Notes: generated by a model from the letters alone, not told the origin. 64,000 nucleotides of DNA from Nitrosococcus wardiae (GCF_004421105.1 NZ_CP038033.1:2313659-2377658), one strand, 5' to 3'. Counted from the first letter of the stretch, positions 29,541 through 38,781 are shown. Program-made: numbers and translations.

Positions 29541-30514
29541 AATCGTCGTTCTCTAATCAAACGCCGCGGGAACCTGTTTTCCATGATTACCGGCCGGAAC
29601 CAGCCCGATTCCGGGAAGATGTCCTCTCTGGGTTGGCCAAGAATCAGCGGCGGATTCCCCCTAAGTATTTTTACGATCGGACCGGCTCCCGCCTTTTCGA
29701 TGCCATCTGTCAATTGCCAGAATATTATCCTACCCGTACCGAAATCGGCTTATTGAAACAATATGGGGCAGAAATGGCCGAGTATATCGGCGAGGGTAGT
29801 GTCCTGGTGGAGTTTGGCAGTGGCAGTAGCCTCAAGATCCGGTTGCTTCTTAATGCGCTGCAACCAGCGGCTTATTTGCCCATTGATATCTCCCGGGAAC
29901 ATCTTTTTAATTCCGCCAGAGAGCTGGCCGAGGAGTATCCCCTGGTGGCCGTTCATGCTATCTGTGCCGATTATACCCGCCCTTTGGTGTTACCCGAGGG
30001 GTTTGCTGGCAGGCCCAAGGGGGGGTTTTTCCCTGGCTCGAGTATTGGCAACTTCGAACCAGGAGAAGCTCGCCAATTCCTAGAGCGGATAGCAACCCTG
30101 CTAGGCGCGGGGAGTGGGCTGCTCATCGGTGTGGATTTAAAAAAGGAGGTGGCGTTGCTCAATGCCGCTTATAACGATAGCCAGGATATTACGGCGGCTT
30201 TCAATTTGAACCTTTTGCAGCGCATTAACCGGGAACTGGAAGGGAATTTTGACCTGGCCGGTTTTGAACATCGCGCCCTTTACAACGCAGCCGAGGGGCG
30301 GGTGGAAATGCACCTGGTCAGTCGAAAGGAACAAGTGGTGACGGTGAGCGACCAAGTTTTCGAGTTCCAGGCTGGAGAAACCCTCCATACCGAGAATTCC
30401 TATAAGTACACCATTGAAGAGTTCCAACAACTGGCAAGCTCGGCAGGGTTTCAACCGCAGCGGGTTTGGACCGATCCGCAAGATCTGTTCAGCGTCCACT
30501 ATCTTAGCCTCTAG
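29537..30514 (+). CDS. egtD: L-histidine N-alpha-methyltransferase EgtD
   Basis: EgtD trimethylates histidine with SAM to give hercynine, the first step of ergothioneine synthesis. The 325-residue protein shows the family N-terminus SGLAKNQRRIPPKYFYDRTG-like sequence, GSRLFDAICQLPEYYPTRTE, and the SAM site LVEFGSGSSLKIRLLL. FPGSSIGNFEPGEARQFL is a strong EgtD marker, and the C-terminus has ENSYKYTIEEFQQLA. The start overlaps the egtB stop. Ergothioneine would protect against reactive oxygen or singlet oxygen, a plausible need for a cell with high oxidative metabolism. Confidence 0.94.
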   Translation: MKSSFSNQTPREPVFHDYRPEPARFREDVLSGLAKNQRRIPPKYFYDRTGSRLFDAICQLPEYYPTRTEIGLLKQYGAEMAEYIGEGSVLVEFGSGSSLKIRLLLNALQPAAYLPIDISREHLFNSARELAEEYPLVAVHAICADYTRPLVLPEGFAGRPKGGFFPGSSIGNFEPGEARQFLERIATLLGAGSGLLIGVDLKKEVALLNAAYNDSQDITAAFNLNLLQRINRELEGNFDLAGFEHRALYNAAEGRVEMHLVSRKEQVVTVSDQVFEFQAGETLHTENSYKYTIEEFQQLASSAGFQPQRVWTDPQDLFSVHYLSL

Positions 30515-30630
30515 TCGGGAGAGGTCGTTGGCTAAGGGGAGAAGAAGGCCTATTCAGCGTCGTTATTTTCCCTAAAAATGCGTTAAAATGAATGGCTTTA
30601 TCTATAGAAATTGCAGCACTAGGATAGTCC

Positions 30631-31884
30631 ATGTACAGCAAAGAGATGCGTATTGCCGGTTACGATGAAGAACTCGAAGCCGCCCTTGCCAATGAAGCGC
30701 GGCGGCAAGAAGAGCACATCGAATTGATTGCTTCGGAGAACTATGTCAGTCCTCGGGTCTTGGAAGCCCAAGGGTCTGTATTGACCAACAAATATGCGGA
30801 AGGTTATCCCGGCAAACGGTATTATGGGGGATGTGAGTATGTGGATGTGGCGGAGCGGCTTGCCATTGAACGGGTTAAAGTGCTGTTTGGGGCCGATTAC
30901 GCCAATGTTCAACCCCACTCTGGATCCCAGGCCAATGCCGCTGCCTGTCTGGCTCTACTAGAGCCGGGGGATACGCTCATGGGAATGAGCCTTGCCCATG
31001 GCGGACACCTGACCCATGGCGCCAAGGTCAATTTTTCCGGCCAAGTCTTTAACGCGGTCCAGTTTGGGGTGAATACGGACACGGGCCTTATCGATTATGA
31101 TGAAGTCGAGCGGTTGGCGAAAGCCCACCGGCCTAAAATTATTATTGCCGGTTTTACTGCTTACTCCCGAATTGTCGATTGGCAGCGTTTTCGGGAGATT
31201 GCCGATTCGGTGGGAGCCTATCTATTAGCAGATATTGCCCATGTGGCTGGGATGATCGCAGCCGGGATTTATCCTAACCCGGTTCAGATTGCCGATGTGA
31301 CTACCAGTACGACCCATAAAACCCTTCGGGGTCCCCGCTCAGGGCTGATTTTGGCCAAGGCCAATCCTGAGATTGAGAAAAAACTTAATTCCAAGGTTTT
31401 CCCCGGTATGCAGGGGGGGCCCTTAATGCATATTATTGCGGCCAAGGCAGTGGCCTTTAAAGAAGCCATGGAACCGGCATTTAAGGATTATCAGCGGCAA
31501 ATTATTCGCAATGCTCAGACGATGGCGGAGAGCATCCAGTCGCGGGGCTACAAAATTGTTTCTGGAGGCACAGACAGTCACCTATTTTTAGTGGATCTCA
31601 TTGATAAGGGTCTTACCGGCAAGGCTGCAGATGCAGCCCTGGGACGGGCCAATATCACTGTGAATAAAAACACGGTACCCAACGATCCTCAGTCTCCGTT
31701 TGTGACCAGTGGAATTCGTATCGGGAGCCCGGCAATGACCACCCGCGGTTTTAAGGAGACGGAAGTCCGGGAAGTGGCAGGGTGGATTTGCGACGTGCTG
31801 GATGATATCGAAAATGAGACCGTGATTGCGAATACTAAGGAGAAGGTATTGGCTCTCTGCGCTCGCTTTCCGGTCTATGGTTAG
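30631..31884 (+). CDS. glyA: Serine hydroxymethyltransferase
   Basis: GlyA interconverts serine and glycine with tetrahydrofolate, feeding one-carbon units. The 417-residue length equals E. coli GlyA. The PLP lysine lies in [39 protein letters not shown] and [20 protein letters not shown] are near-invariant. ATG at 30631 follows ACTAGGATAGTCC, with AGGA at a fair distance. It is followed 14 bp later by nrdR, then the riboflavin genes, the common gammaproteobacterial order glyA-nrdR-rib. The 116-bp leader may hold a promoter, but no PurR or MetR site was recognised. Confidence 0.97.
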   Translation: MYSKEMRIAGYDEELEAALANEARRQEEHIELIASENYVSPRVLEAQGSVLTNKYAEGYPGKRYYGGCEYVDVAERLAIERVKVLFGADYANVQPHSGSQANAAACLALLEPGDTLMGMSLAHGGHLTHGAKVNFSGQVFNAVQFGVNTDTGLIDYDEVERLAKAHRPKIIIAGFTAYSRIVDWQRFREIADSVGAYLLADIAHVAGMIAAGIYPNPVQIADVTTSTTHKTLRGPRSGLILAKANPEIEKKLNSKVFPGMQGGPLMHIIAAKAVAFKEAMEPAFKDYQRQIIRNAQTMAESIQSRGYKIVSGGTDSHLFLVDLIDKGLTGKAADAALGRANITVNKNTVPNDPQSPFVTSGIRIGSPAMTTRGFKETEVREVAGWICDVLDDIENETVIANTKEKVLALCARFPVYG

Positions 31885-31898
31885 AGGTTAAGACGGCG

Positions 31899-32423
31899 AT
31901 GCATTGTCCCTTTTGTGGGGCAGGAGATACCAAGGTCATCGACTCTCGCCTTGCCAATGAGGGCGATGCTATCCGTCGTCGTCGGGAATGCCAGGTGTGT
32001 AGTGAGCGCTTTACGACCTACGAGACTCCAGAACTTGCTTTGCCCCGTATCATCAAGCGTAATGGGACTCGGGAGCCATTTCAGGAAGGCAAACTGCGGG
32101 CCGGCATTCTCCGGGCGGTGGAAAAACGTCCTGTCGGCACTGAGAGGGTGGAGGCTGCTATCCGCCGCATTGTGCGCCGTTTACGGGCGAGCGGTGAGCG
32201 GGAGTTAGACTCGCAGGTGTTGGGTGAATGGGTCATGGATGAATTGCGCCACTTAGATGAGGTGGCTTATGTCCGCTTTGCTTCGGTTTACCGCCGCTTT
32301 CAAGACGTTCAGGCTTTCCGGGAAGAAATTGAACGCTTGGAACAAGCGCTGTCACCGGCGGAAAAGGCTGCTCAGTTATCTTTGCTCCTTGACGAGAGAT
32401 CTCTGGTTAATAAACCGGACTAG
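31899..32423 (+). CDS. nrdR: Transcriptional repressor NrdR
   Basis: NrdR represses ribonucleotide reductase genes in response to the ATP/dATP ratio. The zinc ribbon uses Cys3, Cys6, Cys31 and Cys34 (CPFC and CQVC). The ATP-cone follows: [21 protein letters not shown] and then a region ending [20 protein letters not shown]. The 174-residue length is slightly longer than E. coli (149) because of an extended C-terminal helix ending [10 protein letters not shown]. The repressor's targets (nrdAB etc.) are not in this window. Confidence 0.95.
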   Translation: MHCPFCGAGDTKVIDSRLANEGDAIRRRRECQVCSERFTTYETPELALPRIIKRNGTREPFQEGKLRAGILRAVEKRPVGTERVEAAIRRIVRRLRASGERELDSQVLGEWVMDELRHLDEVAYVRFASVYRRFQDVQAFREEIERLEQALSPAEKAAQLSLLLDERSLVNKPD

Positions 32424-32556
32424 CAGGGCTATTTTTCCATCCCCCCCTCTCATGATGGCCTTACGCCAGAACAAGTGGTGAGAGCATTGCTTTAATTATA
32501 GTGGCAATCAGAGGTCTTTCTAGTGCAATATCCACGTTAAGATTTTTGCCTTTGGC

Positions 32557-33678
32557 GTGGATCAGGTGAACGATAGAGCATACATGGCCCGGGCTCTAAA
32601 GCTAGCCTGGCAGGGTTTATTCACGACTGACCCTAACCCCCGGGTCGGTTGTGTTTTGGTGCGTGCCGGCGAGATTGTGGGGGAGGGGTGGCATCAATGG
32701 GCCGGCAATGCCCACGCAGAAGTCAATGCCTTGCGCCAGGCGGGTGGCCGGGCCCGGGGGGCTACCTGTTATGTCACTTTAGAGCCCTGCTGCCATCGGG
32801 GGCGAACCCCTCCCTGCACCCAGGCGCTTATTAAAGCAGGAGTCGTTCGAGTGGTTGCCGCCATGCGAGATCCTAATCCCAAAGTCGCCGGCCAGGGGCT
32901 AGCGCAGCTTAGGGAGGCCGGTCTCCAGGTGGAATATGGATTGCTCCAGGAAGAGGCCCAGGCCCTTAATCCCGGGTTTGTACAACGTCTGGTCCAAGGC
33001 CGTCCCTGGGTGCGCTGTAAGTTAGCCATGAGCTTGGATGGAGCTACAGCGCTGGCCTCTGGAGAGAGCCGTTGGATTACTGCCCCCCCTGCTCGTCGTG
33101 ATGTGCAACGGTGGCGGGCCCGCAGTTCCGCAATTTTGACGGGGATAGGGACTGTCGCCCGAGATAATCCTGCGCTCAACGTCCGCTATGAAGAATTGCA
33201 AAATGAGGTGCCACCGGGGTTTGACCGCCAACCTTGGCGAGTCATACTGGACCGGAAGTTAACCATTTCGGAGAAGGCCCGGTTGTTCTCGTTGCCGGGG
33301 CCGGTATTGATTGTCTGTGCCGATGCCGAGCAGCCGAAAGCGGAGTCTTTACGCTCTAAGGGCGCGGAAGTAATCAGCCTGCCGGTGACCACCGAGGGGT
33401 TGGATCTTAAGGCCTTAATGGCGGTTCTAGCCGCACGGGAAATCAATGAACTCCATGTGGAGTGTGGTGCGCGGTTGGCAGGATCATTGCTCCAGGCCGG
33501 TTTAATGGATGAACTCGTACTGTATATGGCCCCCAAATTGATGGGGGAGGCCTCTTTAGGGTTGTTGCGGCTGCCCGGTATCCAGACCATGGAGGATTGT
33601 ATTCAGGTAGACATCAAAGAAATACGGGCAATCGGTCGGGATTGGCGGCTAGTGGCCAAAATACTCCCTAAAGGGTGA
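32557..33678 (+). CDS. ribD: Bifunctional pyrimidine deaminase/reductase RibD
   Basis: RibD deaminates and then reduces the pyrimidine made by GTP cyclohydrolase II in riboflavin synthesis. The deaminase zinc site is HAEVNALRQAGGRARG and TLEPCCHRGRTPPC. The reductase domain starts near residue 150 and includes CKLAMSLDGATALASGESRW and ELHVECGARLAGSLLQAG. The frame opens at GTG 32557 (DQVNDRAYMARALKLAWQG); a second GTG at 32566 and an ATG at 32584 are possible starts. 130 bp separate it from nrdR, and a weak stem-loop (ATTGC/GCAAT) lies in that gap. No FMN riboswitch was recognised. Confidence 0.95.
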   Translation: MDQVNDRAYMARALKLAWQGLFTTDPNPRVGCVLVRAGEIVGEGWHQWAGNAHAEVNALRQAGGRARGATCYVTLEPCCHRGRTPPCTQALIKAGVVRVVAAMRDPNPKVAGQGLAQLREAGLQVEYGLLQEEAQALNPGFVQRLVQGRPWVRCKLAMSLDGATALASGESRWITAPPARRDVQRWRARSSAILTGIGTVARDNPALNVRYEELQNEVPPGFDRQPWRVILDRKLTISEKARLFSLPGPVLIVCADAEQPKAESLRSKGAEVISLPVTTEGLDLKALMAVLAAREINELHVECGARLAGSLLQAGLMDELVLYMAPKLMGEASLGLLRLPGIQTMEDCIQVDIKEIRAIGRDWRLVAKILPKG

Positions 33679-33735
33679 GTTATGACCCTGGTTAAAATTG
33701 GATTTGAAATTCATAAGAGATAGGTGGGGAAAACT

Positions 33736-34392
33736 ATGTTTACCGGGATCATCAGGGCGGTTGGGACGGTAGTGGCATTGCAACGCAAGGGGAATGAGGC
33801 CGCCCTTCGTATTGATAGCGGTAAACTGGATCTTGCGGAGGTCGGTATTGGAGATAGTATTGCGGTCAGTGGGGTCTGCTTGACGGTGACTCGGTTCGCT
33901 AACCCGGCGTTTGACTTTGATGTTTCCCAAGAGACCCTATCTCGCACGGTATTGGGGAAGTTACAGTCTGGCGATGGGGTCAATCTGGAACCGGCCCTGA
34001 CCCTCAAAGATCCTCTCGGCGGACACTTGGCTAGTGGCCACTGTGATGGTGTAGGAACGGTGGTTGAGTGCACCTCAGTGGGGGAAAGTGTGCGTTTTTC
34101 TATCCGCGCCCCGGCAGGCCTTGCCAAATACATCGCCGAGAAAGGCTCCATTGGCGTTGATGGCGTGAGCTTGACTGTCAACGGGGTGAAGGGGAGTCTC
34201 TTTGAGGTCAATATTATTCCCCATACTCTCCAAGCCACCACTTTGAATGAATACCTTCCGGGGCGGGAGGTGAATTTGGAAGTGGACCTTTTGGCCCGTT
34301 ATTTGGAGCGTTTATTACTGGGTGATTCGGCCGCCACCATGCGGCCAAGTCTCGATGAGGCCTTCCTGGCCCGTTACGGTTTTAGCAAGTAG
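33736..34392 (+). CDS. ribE: Riboflavin synthase, alpha subunit
   Basis: Riboflavin synthase dismutates two 6,7-dimethyl-8-ribityllumazine molecules into riboflavin and the pyrimidine substrate. The protein begins MFTGIIRAVGTVVAL, the invariant family start, at ATG 33736 with AGGTGGGG upstream, so the GTG at 33724 is not used. Two lumazine-binding repeats are visible: SGVCLTVTRFANPAFDFDVS with SGHCDGVGTVVE, and VDGVSLTVNGVKGSLFEVNI. Length is 218 aa. It is the second riboflavin gene of the run. Confidence 0.96.
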   Translation: MFTGIIRAVGTVVALQRKGNEAALRIDSGKLDLAEVGIGDSIAVSGVCLTVTRFANPAFDFDVSQETLSRTVLGKLQSGDGVNLEPALTLKDPLGGHLASGHCDGVGTVVECTSVGESVRFSIRAPAGLAKYIAEKGSIGVDGVSLTVNGVKGSLFEVNIIPHTLQATTLNEYLPGREVNLEVDLLARYLERLLLGDSAATMRPSLDEAFLARYGFSK

Positions 34393-34398
34393 TTGATT

Positions 34399-35505
34399 AT
34401 GCCTTTGAGCGAGATAGAAGCCATCATCCAAGACCTCCGGGAAGGAAAGATGGTGATCCTGATGGACGATGAGGACCGGGAGAATGAGGGGGATCTGATC
34501 ATGGCAGCCTCCCAGGTGAAAGCCCCGGATATTAACTTTATGGCCCGCTATGGGCGGGGCCTGATTTGCCTGACCCTGACCGAGGAGCGTTGCCGCCAAT
34601 TGCGGTTGCCTTTGATGGTGTCAGACAGTAACGCCAAACACAGCACCAATTTTACCATCTCCATTGAGGCGGCAACGGGGGTTACCACGGGCATTTCCGC
34701 TGCGGATCGAGCTCGGACCGTGCAAGTGGCGGTGGCCCCGGAGGCTAGACCTGAGGATCTGATCCAACCGGGCCATATTTTTCCTCTCATGGCCCGGCCG
34801 GGGGGAGTGCTCACCCGGGCTGGCCACACCGAAGCCGGCTGTGATTTGGCGCGACTGGCGGGTCTTGAACCGGCGGCAGTCATTGTTGAGATCCTTAATG
34901 AAGATGGGAGCATGGCTCGCCGCCCGGATTTGGAAGTCTTTGCCGAGTGCCATGGTTTGAAGTTGGGCACTATTGCTGATCTGATTCGTTATCGCCTGGA
35001 GCATGAGCGGTCTGTGGCTCGGGTGGCGGAGTGCGCCCTGCCCACGGAACAGGGGCTATTCCGCCTTTTGGCCTACCAGGATCTAGTGGATCAACAGCTC
35101 CATCTAGCCTTGGTCAAGGGGGAACTCCATCCGGAAGAGCCCACCTTGGTGCGGGTCCATATGGCTGATACCCTTTGCGATATTCTCCAGGTACGGCGTG
35201 GCGATTGTGGCTGGCCCCTAAGTGATGCCATGAATCGCATTGCGCAGGCGGGTACCGGGGTGGTGGTAATCCTCCGTCGGCAGGAGTCCCCTAGGGATCT
35301 GGTGCAGCGCATTCAAGACTATCAGTTGGAGGATCAAGGGGTGCGTCTGCCCCGGCAGGAACCCTCCAGTGATTTACGGACCTATGGGGTTGGCGCTCAA
35401 ATTCTTACCGATCTGGGAGTGCGAAAGATGCAGGTTATGGGGGCTCCCCGGCGGATGCACGGACTGGCGGGCTTTGGCCTGGAAGTGGTGGAATATGTCA
35501 CTTGA
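34399..35505 (+). CDS. ribB: 3,4-dihydroxy-2-butanone 4-phosphate synthase with degenerate RibA domain (RibBX type)
   Basis: The N-terminal 200 residues are RibB, making the four-carbon riboflavin precursor from ribulose 5-phosphate: [31 protein letters not shown]-type substrate loop, and [17 protein letters not shown]. The C-terminal half is a GTP cyclohydrolase II homologue, but the zinc motif is lost. Where RibA has a Cys-rich GDVFGS-type loop, this protein reads [18 protein letters not shown], so two of the three zinc cysteines are replaced (by Asp and Gly). Such RibB-RibX hybrids lack cyclohydrolase activity in other bacteria. A separate RibA must therefore exist elsewhere. ATG 34399 is preferred to the TTG at 34393. 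No ribH follows. Confidence 0.93.
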   Translation: MPLSEIEAIIQDLREGKMVILMDDEDRENEGDLIMAASQVKAPDINFMARYGRGLICLTLTEERCRQLRLPLMVSDSNAKHSTNFTISIEAATGVTTGISAADRARTVQVAVAPEARPEDLIQPGHIFPLMARPGGVLTRAGHTEAGCDLARLAGLEPAAVIVEILNEDGSMARRPDLEVFAECHGLKLGTIADLIRYRLEHERSVARVAECALPTEQGLFRLLAYQDLVDQQLHLALVKGELHPEEPTLVRVHMADTLCDILQVRRGDCGWPLSDAMNRIAQAGTGVVVILRRQESPRDLVQRIQDYQLEDQGVRLPRQEPSSDLRTYGVGAQILTDLGVRKMQVMGAPRRMHGLAGFGLEVVEYVT

Positions 35506-35524
35506 GCCTTTGGCAGGGAATGAA

Positions 35525-36127
35525 ATGGGGGAGGAAGGAATTTTTCAAAGCGAAGTCCAAGGATGGATTGCCGGTGTGGACGAGGTAGGTCGGGGTCCCT
35601 TAGCCGGTCCGGTTGTCGCCGCGGCGGTGATTCTTGATCCGCAATATCCTATCGCCGGAGTGAAGGACTCCAAGCAGTTAACACCCCTGGCGCGGGAACG
35701 CTTAGCCGCGCTTATTCAAGCCCAGGCGGTGGCCTGGGCCTTAGGGCGGGCTGAAGTAGAAGAGATCGAGCAACTCAATATCTTTTGGGCCAGCCTGCTG
35801 GCCATGGAGCGGGCCGTTGCGGCCCTTTCAGAGGCCCCCTCCCTGGTTCTTGTGGATGGCAAGCACTGTCCCTCCGCCGCTTGTCCGGTGCGAGCTGTGG
35901 TCAAGGGAGACCAAAAGATTGTTGCTATTGCCGCCGCCTCCATTGTGGCCAAAGTGGCCCGGGATGCGGAGATGATCGCATTGGAGAAACGTTATCCTGG
36001 TTACGGTTTTGGTACTCACAAAGGCTATCCGACTCGGGCCCATTTGGCTGCCCTGGAAAAGTTAGGCCCCTGTCCTATCCACCGCCGTTCTTTTCGAGCA
36101 GTGAAGGAAATAGCATTTCTCGTTTAA
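35525..36127 (+). CDS. rnhB: Ribonuclease HII
   Basis: RNase HII cleaves RNA in RNA-DNA hybrids and single ribonucleotides in DNA. The acidic site is visible: [15 protein letters not shown] supplies the first Asp and Glu, [10 protein letters not shown] the third acid, and KVARDAEM the fourth. [12 protein letters not shown] is a C-terminal family motif. The frame is open far upstream into ribB; the ATG at 35525 has AGGGA five bases before it and gives 200 residues, close to the E. coli length. The ATG at 35495, overlapping the ribB stop, is an alternative. Placement after riboflavin genes is unusual, since rnhB normally follows lpxB. Confidence 0.94.
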   Translation: MGEEGIFQSEVQGWIAGVDEVGRGPLAGPVVAAAVILDPQYPIAGVKDSKQLTPLARERLAALIQAQAVAWALGRAEVEEIEQLNIFWASLLAMERAVAALSEAPSLVLVDGKHCPSAACPVRAVVKGDQKIVAIAAASIVAKVARDAEMIALEKRYPGYGFGTHKGYPTRAHLAALEKLGPCPIHRRSFRAVKEIAFLV

Positions 36128-36183
36128 ATGAGACTTCGGAAGCTGTTGGAAATTTCTTTTAGGATGGATTATGCACGGAAAAC

Positions 36184-36614
36184 TCACCGCTCAGGGGCGC
36201 AGCAGGCCGTGGCGTTTACGTCAACCTCATTAAAAAATTCTGCTTCCGCCATGGTCTGGTACGCTTCCCAGGCAAGGCCGCTGGGGTCTTCCACCCAGGT
36301 CTTATCCGACCTGGCATAGCAGCAGGTGGTTTCCCCTTCGGCAAAGGTGGCTAGATCGGCCTTTTTAAGGCGCGCGCGCATCTCCTCCAGCTCGCCCGAT
36401 TCCTCTACCTGGATGCCCAGGTGATCGATCCCTGCTTCTGCGCCATGGGCGGAAATAGCGAAATTGACCCGGGGATCGTCTAGCCTCCATTGGGCATAGT
36501 CACTTTTTTGCTTTCACTTTTTTGCTTGGTAGGTTTACGCCCAAATAGCGCCGAATAAAAACGGATGGAGGGGGACAGATCGTCCACCGAGACATGAATA
36601 TGTAACCGTTTCAT
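36184..36614 (-). pseudogene. arsI: ArsI/CadI-type organoarsenical lyase, broken by a 14-bp duplication
   Basis: Reading from ATG 36614, the frame gives KRLHIHVSVDDLSPSIRFYS and ALFGRKPTKQK, the start of a vicinal-oxygen-chelate (glyoxalase-fold) ArsI/CadI protein. It is then thrown out of frame. After the break another frame continues with NFAISAHGAEAGIDHLGIQV and ends with TTCCYARSDKTWVEDPSGLA and ACCAPER. The cause is visible: a perfect 14-bp tandem repeat at 36500-36513 and 36514-36527. Removing one copy restores one continuous frame of about 138 codons. ArsI cleaves the C-As bond of trivalent organoarsenicals. The gene overlaps the arsR stop by 4 bp (ATGA). Confidence 0.85.
36500..36527. 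repeat. Exact 14-bp tandem duplication inside arsI
   Basis: The 14-mer TCACTTTTTTGCTT occurs twice with no spacer. Because 14 is not a multiple of three, it shifts the arsI frame. The T-run inside the unit suggests slipped-strand mispairing. Such an event is reversible by loss of one copy. Confidence 0.9.
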
Positions 36615-36973
36615 CCACAGCACTCCTTTTCGATAAAAAATTCGATGATCTCTTTTGCCCCTTGAGCATCCACATGGCAGGACACCGTATCCGCCTGGCA
36701 GCAGTTCTCGACCATGAAGCGGATAAGCTCGCGGGTGAATTGAAAGTGAGCCGAGTAAATAATGCTGCGGCCTTCTTTGCGTGATTGGGTGATGCCAGCG
36801 TTGTTCAAATGGGAGAGATGGAAAGAAAGCGTATTTTGCGGCACGCCCAGCCGCTCGCTCATCACGCCAGCGGACAGTCCTTTCGGCCCGGCCTCTACCA
36901 GCATTTTGAAGGCCCTAAGCCGGGTTTCCTGGGCTAATGCCGCCAATGCCTTAATCGCGGTTTTTATATCCAT
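36611..36973 (-). CDS. arsR: ArsR-family metalloregulator
   Basis: This is a 120-residue winged-helix repressor of the ArsR/SmtB family. The recognition region reads LSAGVMSERLGVPQNTLSFH and LSHLNNAGITQSRKEGRSI, with YSAHFQF as the beta-wing end. Cysteines cluster at the C-terminal side: ENCCQADTVSC and the terminal ECCG. This fits the As(III)-binding ArsR type that uses a C-terminal Cys set rather than the CVC pair in the DNA-binding helix. It is followed by the broken arsI gene with ATGA overlap. A dyad just upstream of its start is a likely autoregulatory operator. Confidence 0.88.
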   Translation of the reverse strand: MDIKTAIKALAALAQETRLRAFKMLVEAGPKGLSAGVMSERLGVPQNTLSFHLSHLNNAGITQSRKEGRSIIYSAHFQFTRELIRFMVENCCQADTVSCHVDAQGAKEIIEFFIEKECCG

Positions 36974-36995
36974 ATATCCAGAATAATGGAAATAT
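36972..36995. promoter_or_regulatory. Candidate ArsR operator
   Basis: ATATATCCA (36972-36980), a six-base spacer, then TGGAAATAT (36987-36995) form an inverted repeat with 8 of 9 matches. It sits directly at and upstream of the arsR start codon. The position and AT-rich dyad are as expected for an ArsR-type autoregulatory site; binding is inferred only. Confidence 0.4.
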
Positions 36996-37063
36996 TATGT
37001 TTAGACAAGCCGTTGTTTACCCGTAAAAGGGAAACCTTCACCTAAGGACACGTAGTGTAACGC

Positions 37064-37213
37064 GTGGAAGCGCTACGGCTTCTGGAACTTCATGCACGAA
37101 TCCTGCACCGACTGGGCGTGCTCATGGGCGCATGCTATCTGCTGGCGGTGGGTGCAGGCAGATGGTCGCTGGATGCGGTGCTGGCACGGAAACTAGAGAA
37201 TACCCGCCACTAG
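37064..37213 (+). pseudogene. Remnant of a membrane protein, possibly DoxX family
   Basis: A 49-codon plus-strand frame ends VLMGACYLLAVGAGRWSLDA, VLARKLENTRH. The glycine-rich last transmembrane stretch followed by GRWSLD resembles the C-terminal end of DoxX-type membrane proteins. The rest of the gene is missing. On the minus strand an overlapping fragment at 37194-37290 ends KVTIGMIQKLVAVMLLSLGV, another transmembrane tail. The stretch between arsR and 37399 thus looks like debris from lost genes. Confidence 0.4.
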
Positions 37214-37322
37214 CAATACCCCAAGCGAGAGTAACATCACGGCCACCAGCTTCTGAATCATGCCGATAGTCACTTTGAATAACGCCGCTTCTCAAAATTT
37301 TATGCGTTAGCCCTGGATAAAG

Positions 37323-37342
37323 CCCCAGTTTCCCGGCTGGGG
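37323..37342 (-). terminator. Hairpin after hypothetical gene
   Basis: CCCCAG at 37323-37328 and CTGGGG at 37337-37342 form a perfect 6-bp stem with an 8-base loop. Read on the minus strand it lies about 60 bp after the stop of the hypothetical gene at 37400 and is followed by CTTTAT. Confidence 0.35.
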
Positions 37343-37399
37343 TTCCATCGTTTATAGTCCTGTAACTTTATCACGACTTCCCTGTCTTGGGTTCGCCGA

Positions 37400-37777
37400 T
37401 CACTGACTCTCTTCTTTAGGTATTTGCCAGATCGAGGTGTCTGCTAGATCGAAGACGGCCACAATATGGCGCGTATTGATTGAAGTGTCTGTCCTGGAGG
37501 TTGGCGAGCAGAGAAGATTGACCCCCTTCCAGGAATCAGGCAAATATTCGACGCGGAACTGCCTATGTTCAAGCATCTCAACGTCAATCCATACGTCACC
37601 GTTGGCGGCCTGCCTCACCTTATTAATATGCTCAATTCCTAGCATCTGCCCGGTATCCAGCAGAACGCCAAAAAACCACGTGTCGTTCATCATCCTCTCA
37701 ATAAACCAGGCGGGTAGAAGTTCCTCGGCCTTTGCGATCTCTGTAGCCCTTGTTACCTTGTCTTCATCTAGACTCAT
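37400..37777 (-). CDS. Hypothetical protein
   Basis: This 125-residue acidic soluble protein starts with ATG at 37777. It contains LLPAWFIERMMNDTWFFGVL and LDTGQMLGIEHINKVRQAAN, then WIDVEMLEHR and RTDTSINTRHIVAVFDLADT. The regular alternation in the second half suggests a small beta-sandwich. No signal peptide or catalytic motif is seen, and no family is recognised. It lies in the scar region between ars remnants and the hemolysin-III gene, so it may belong to an acquired block. The composition is not strongly deviant. Confidence 0.55.
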   Translation of the reverse strand: MSLDEDKVTRATEIAKAEELLPAWFIERMMNDTWFFGVLLDTGQMLGIEHINKVRQAANGDVWIDVEMLEHRQFRVEYLPDSWKGVNLLCSPTSRTDTSINTRHIVAVFDLADTSIWQIPKEESQ

Positions 37778-37963
37778 TGGGGGGGTATTCCTCTTTATAA
37801 AAATTTTATCGTTTATACTATTGCTATAAGCTGGCTTTATAATCCTTGGTACGCTTCTTCCTTCGAGTAAGGGTACTTAAGATAGTCTAGCCATTCCACA
37901 TTGCCGCGGGTCACCTGCCGTTTATCTCCAGGATCTTCATTAAAGTCTAGGAGGCAAAAACGC

Positions 37964-38668
37964 ATGAATGAGACCGATTTAATCTCCGGGTTCAATGAAC
38001 CCTTTAGTGCTTTAAGCCATCTGCTGGGCGCCGGCGTGTTTTTGTTATTGTCCTTTCCTCTATTGAGATTAGGCGGGGGAAATCTTCCGAAATTGATGGC
38101 ATTGGGGGTTTTCGCTTTGGCCAGTGTTTTTATGCTCTCTGTCAGTGGGATCTATCATGGGTTATCTCCCAAGGGGGGCATTTTGCAGCGACTTGATCAT
38201 TCGGCAATATTTATTTTAATAGTGGGCACGATGACTCCTATCCACCAAATGTTGTTCCAAGGGGTGATGCGCTGGGGGTGGCTGTTGCTGGTGTGGCTGA
38301 TCGCGATAACGGCCCTAACCCTTAAAAATGTATTTTTTACTTCCTTTCCAGAAGGGTGGGGGCTAGCCTTGTTTTTGGGCCTCGGGTGGCTTGGAGCGGT
38401 CTCTGTAGGGATACTCTGGTATCGAGAAGGCAGCGCCTTCATCAAGCCATTACTCGCTGGAGGCTTGGCCTACACCGTAGGCGCCGTTTTAGAGTTTGCT
38501 GGGCAGCCGCTTTTTCTTCGTGAGATCTTGGGGCCACACGAGTTATTTCACCTGGCGGTACTAATAGGGTTAGGCTTTCATTGGAAGTTTATTTATACCA
38601 TGGCGCGTAGGGATAATCTTTCTACCTCAAAGCCGAATAGAAGGAAATGGCGCACCATGGCTCCGTGA
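37964..38668 (+). CDS. Hemolysin III / PAQR-family membrane protein
   Basis: This 234-residue protein has about seven membrane segments in the hemolysin III/YqfA (PAQR-like) family. The metal-site pattern is visible: SALSHLLGAG (conserved Ser/His), SGIYHGLSPKGGILQRLDHS (His and Asp) and GPHELFHLAVLIGLGFHWK (two His). The frame opens at 37901, but the ATG at 37964 has a perfect TAGGAGG at 37948-37954. Members are linked to membrane fluidity control rather than true hemolysis. It is a single gene, downstream of a gap with no recognised promoter. Confidence 0.85.
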   Translation: MNETDLISGFNEPFSALSHLLGAGVFLLLSFPLLRLGGGNLPKLMALGVFALASVFMLSVSGIYHGLSPKGGILQRLDHSAIFILIVGTMTPIHQMLFQGVMRWGWLLLVWLIAITALTLKNVFFTSFPEGWGLALFLGLGWLGAVSVGILWYREGSAFIKPLLAGGLAYTVGAVLEFAGQPLFLREILGPHELFHLAVLIGLGFHWKFIYTMARRDNLSTSKPNRRKWRTMAP

Positions 38669-38781
38669 ACAAGGACGCCTCAATACAGGGCCAGCGGGAA
38701 TCCACTCAACCGCTCCTTGCTCGAGCTCCGGGGTGTACTTTTTTTTGCCATCATTCACCTTACTCTCTGCTCGTTTCTATT

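Noticed and set aside
32424-32556. Searched for an FMN riboswitch ahead of the riboflavin genes.
   Set aside because: The conserved RFN core (AGGGGCGGGGT-type and GAUGAGAGAAGG-type blocks) is not present in this gap or before ribE, ribB or ribF.
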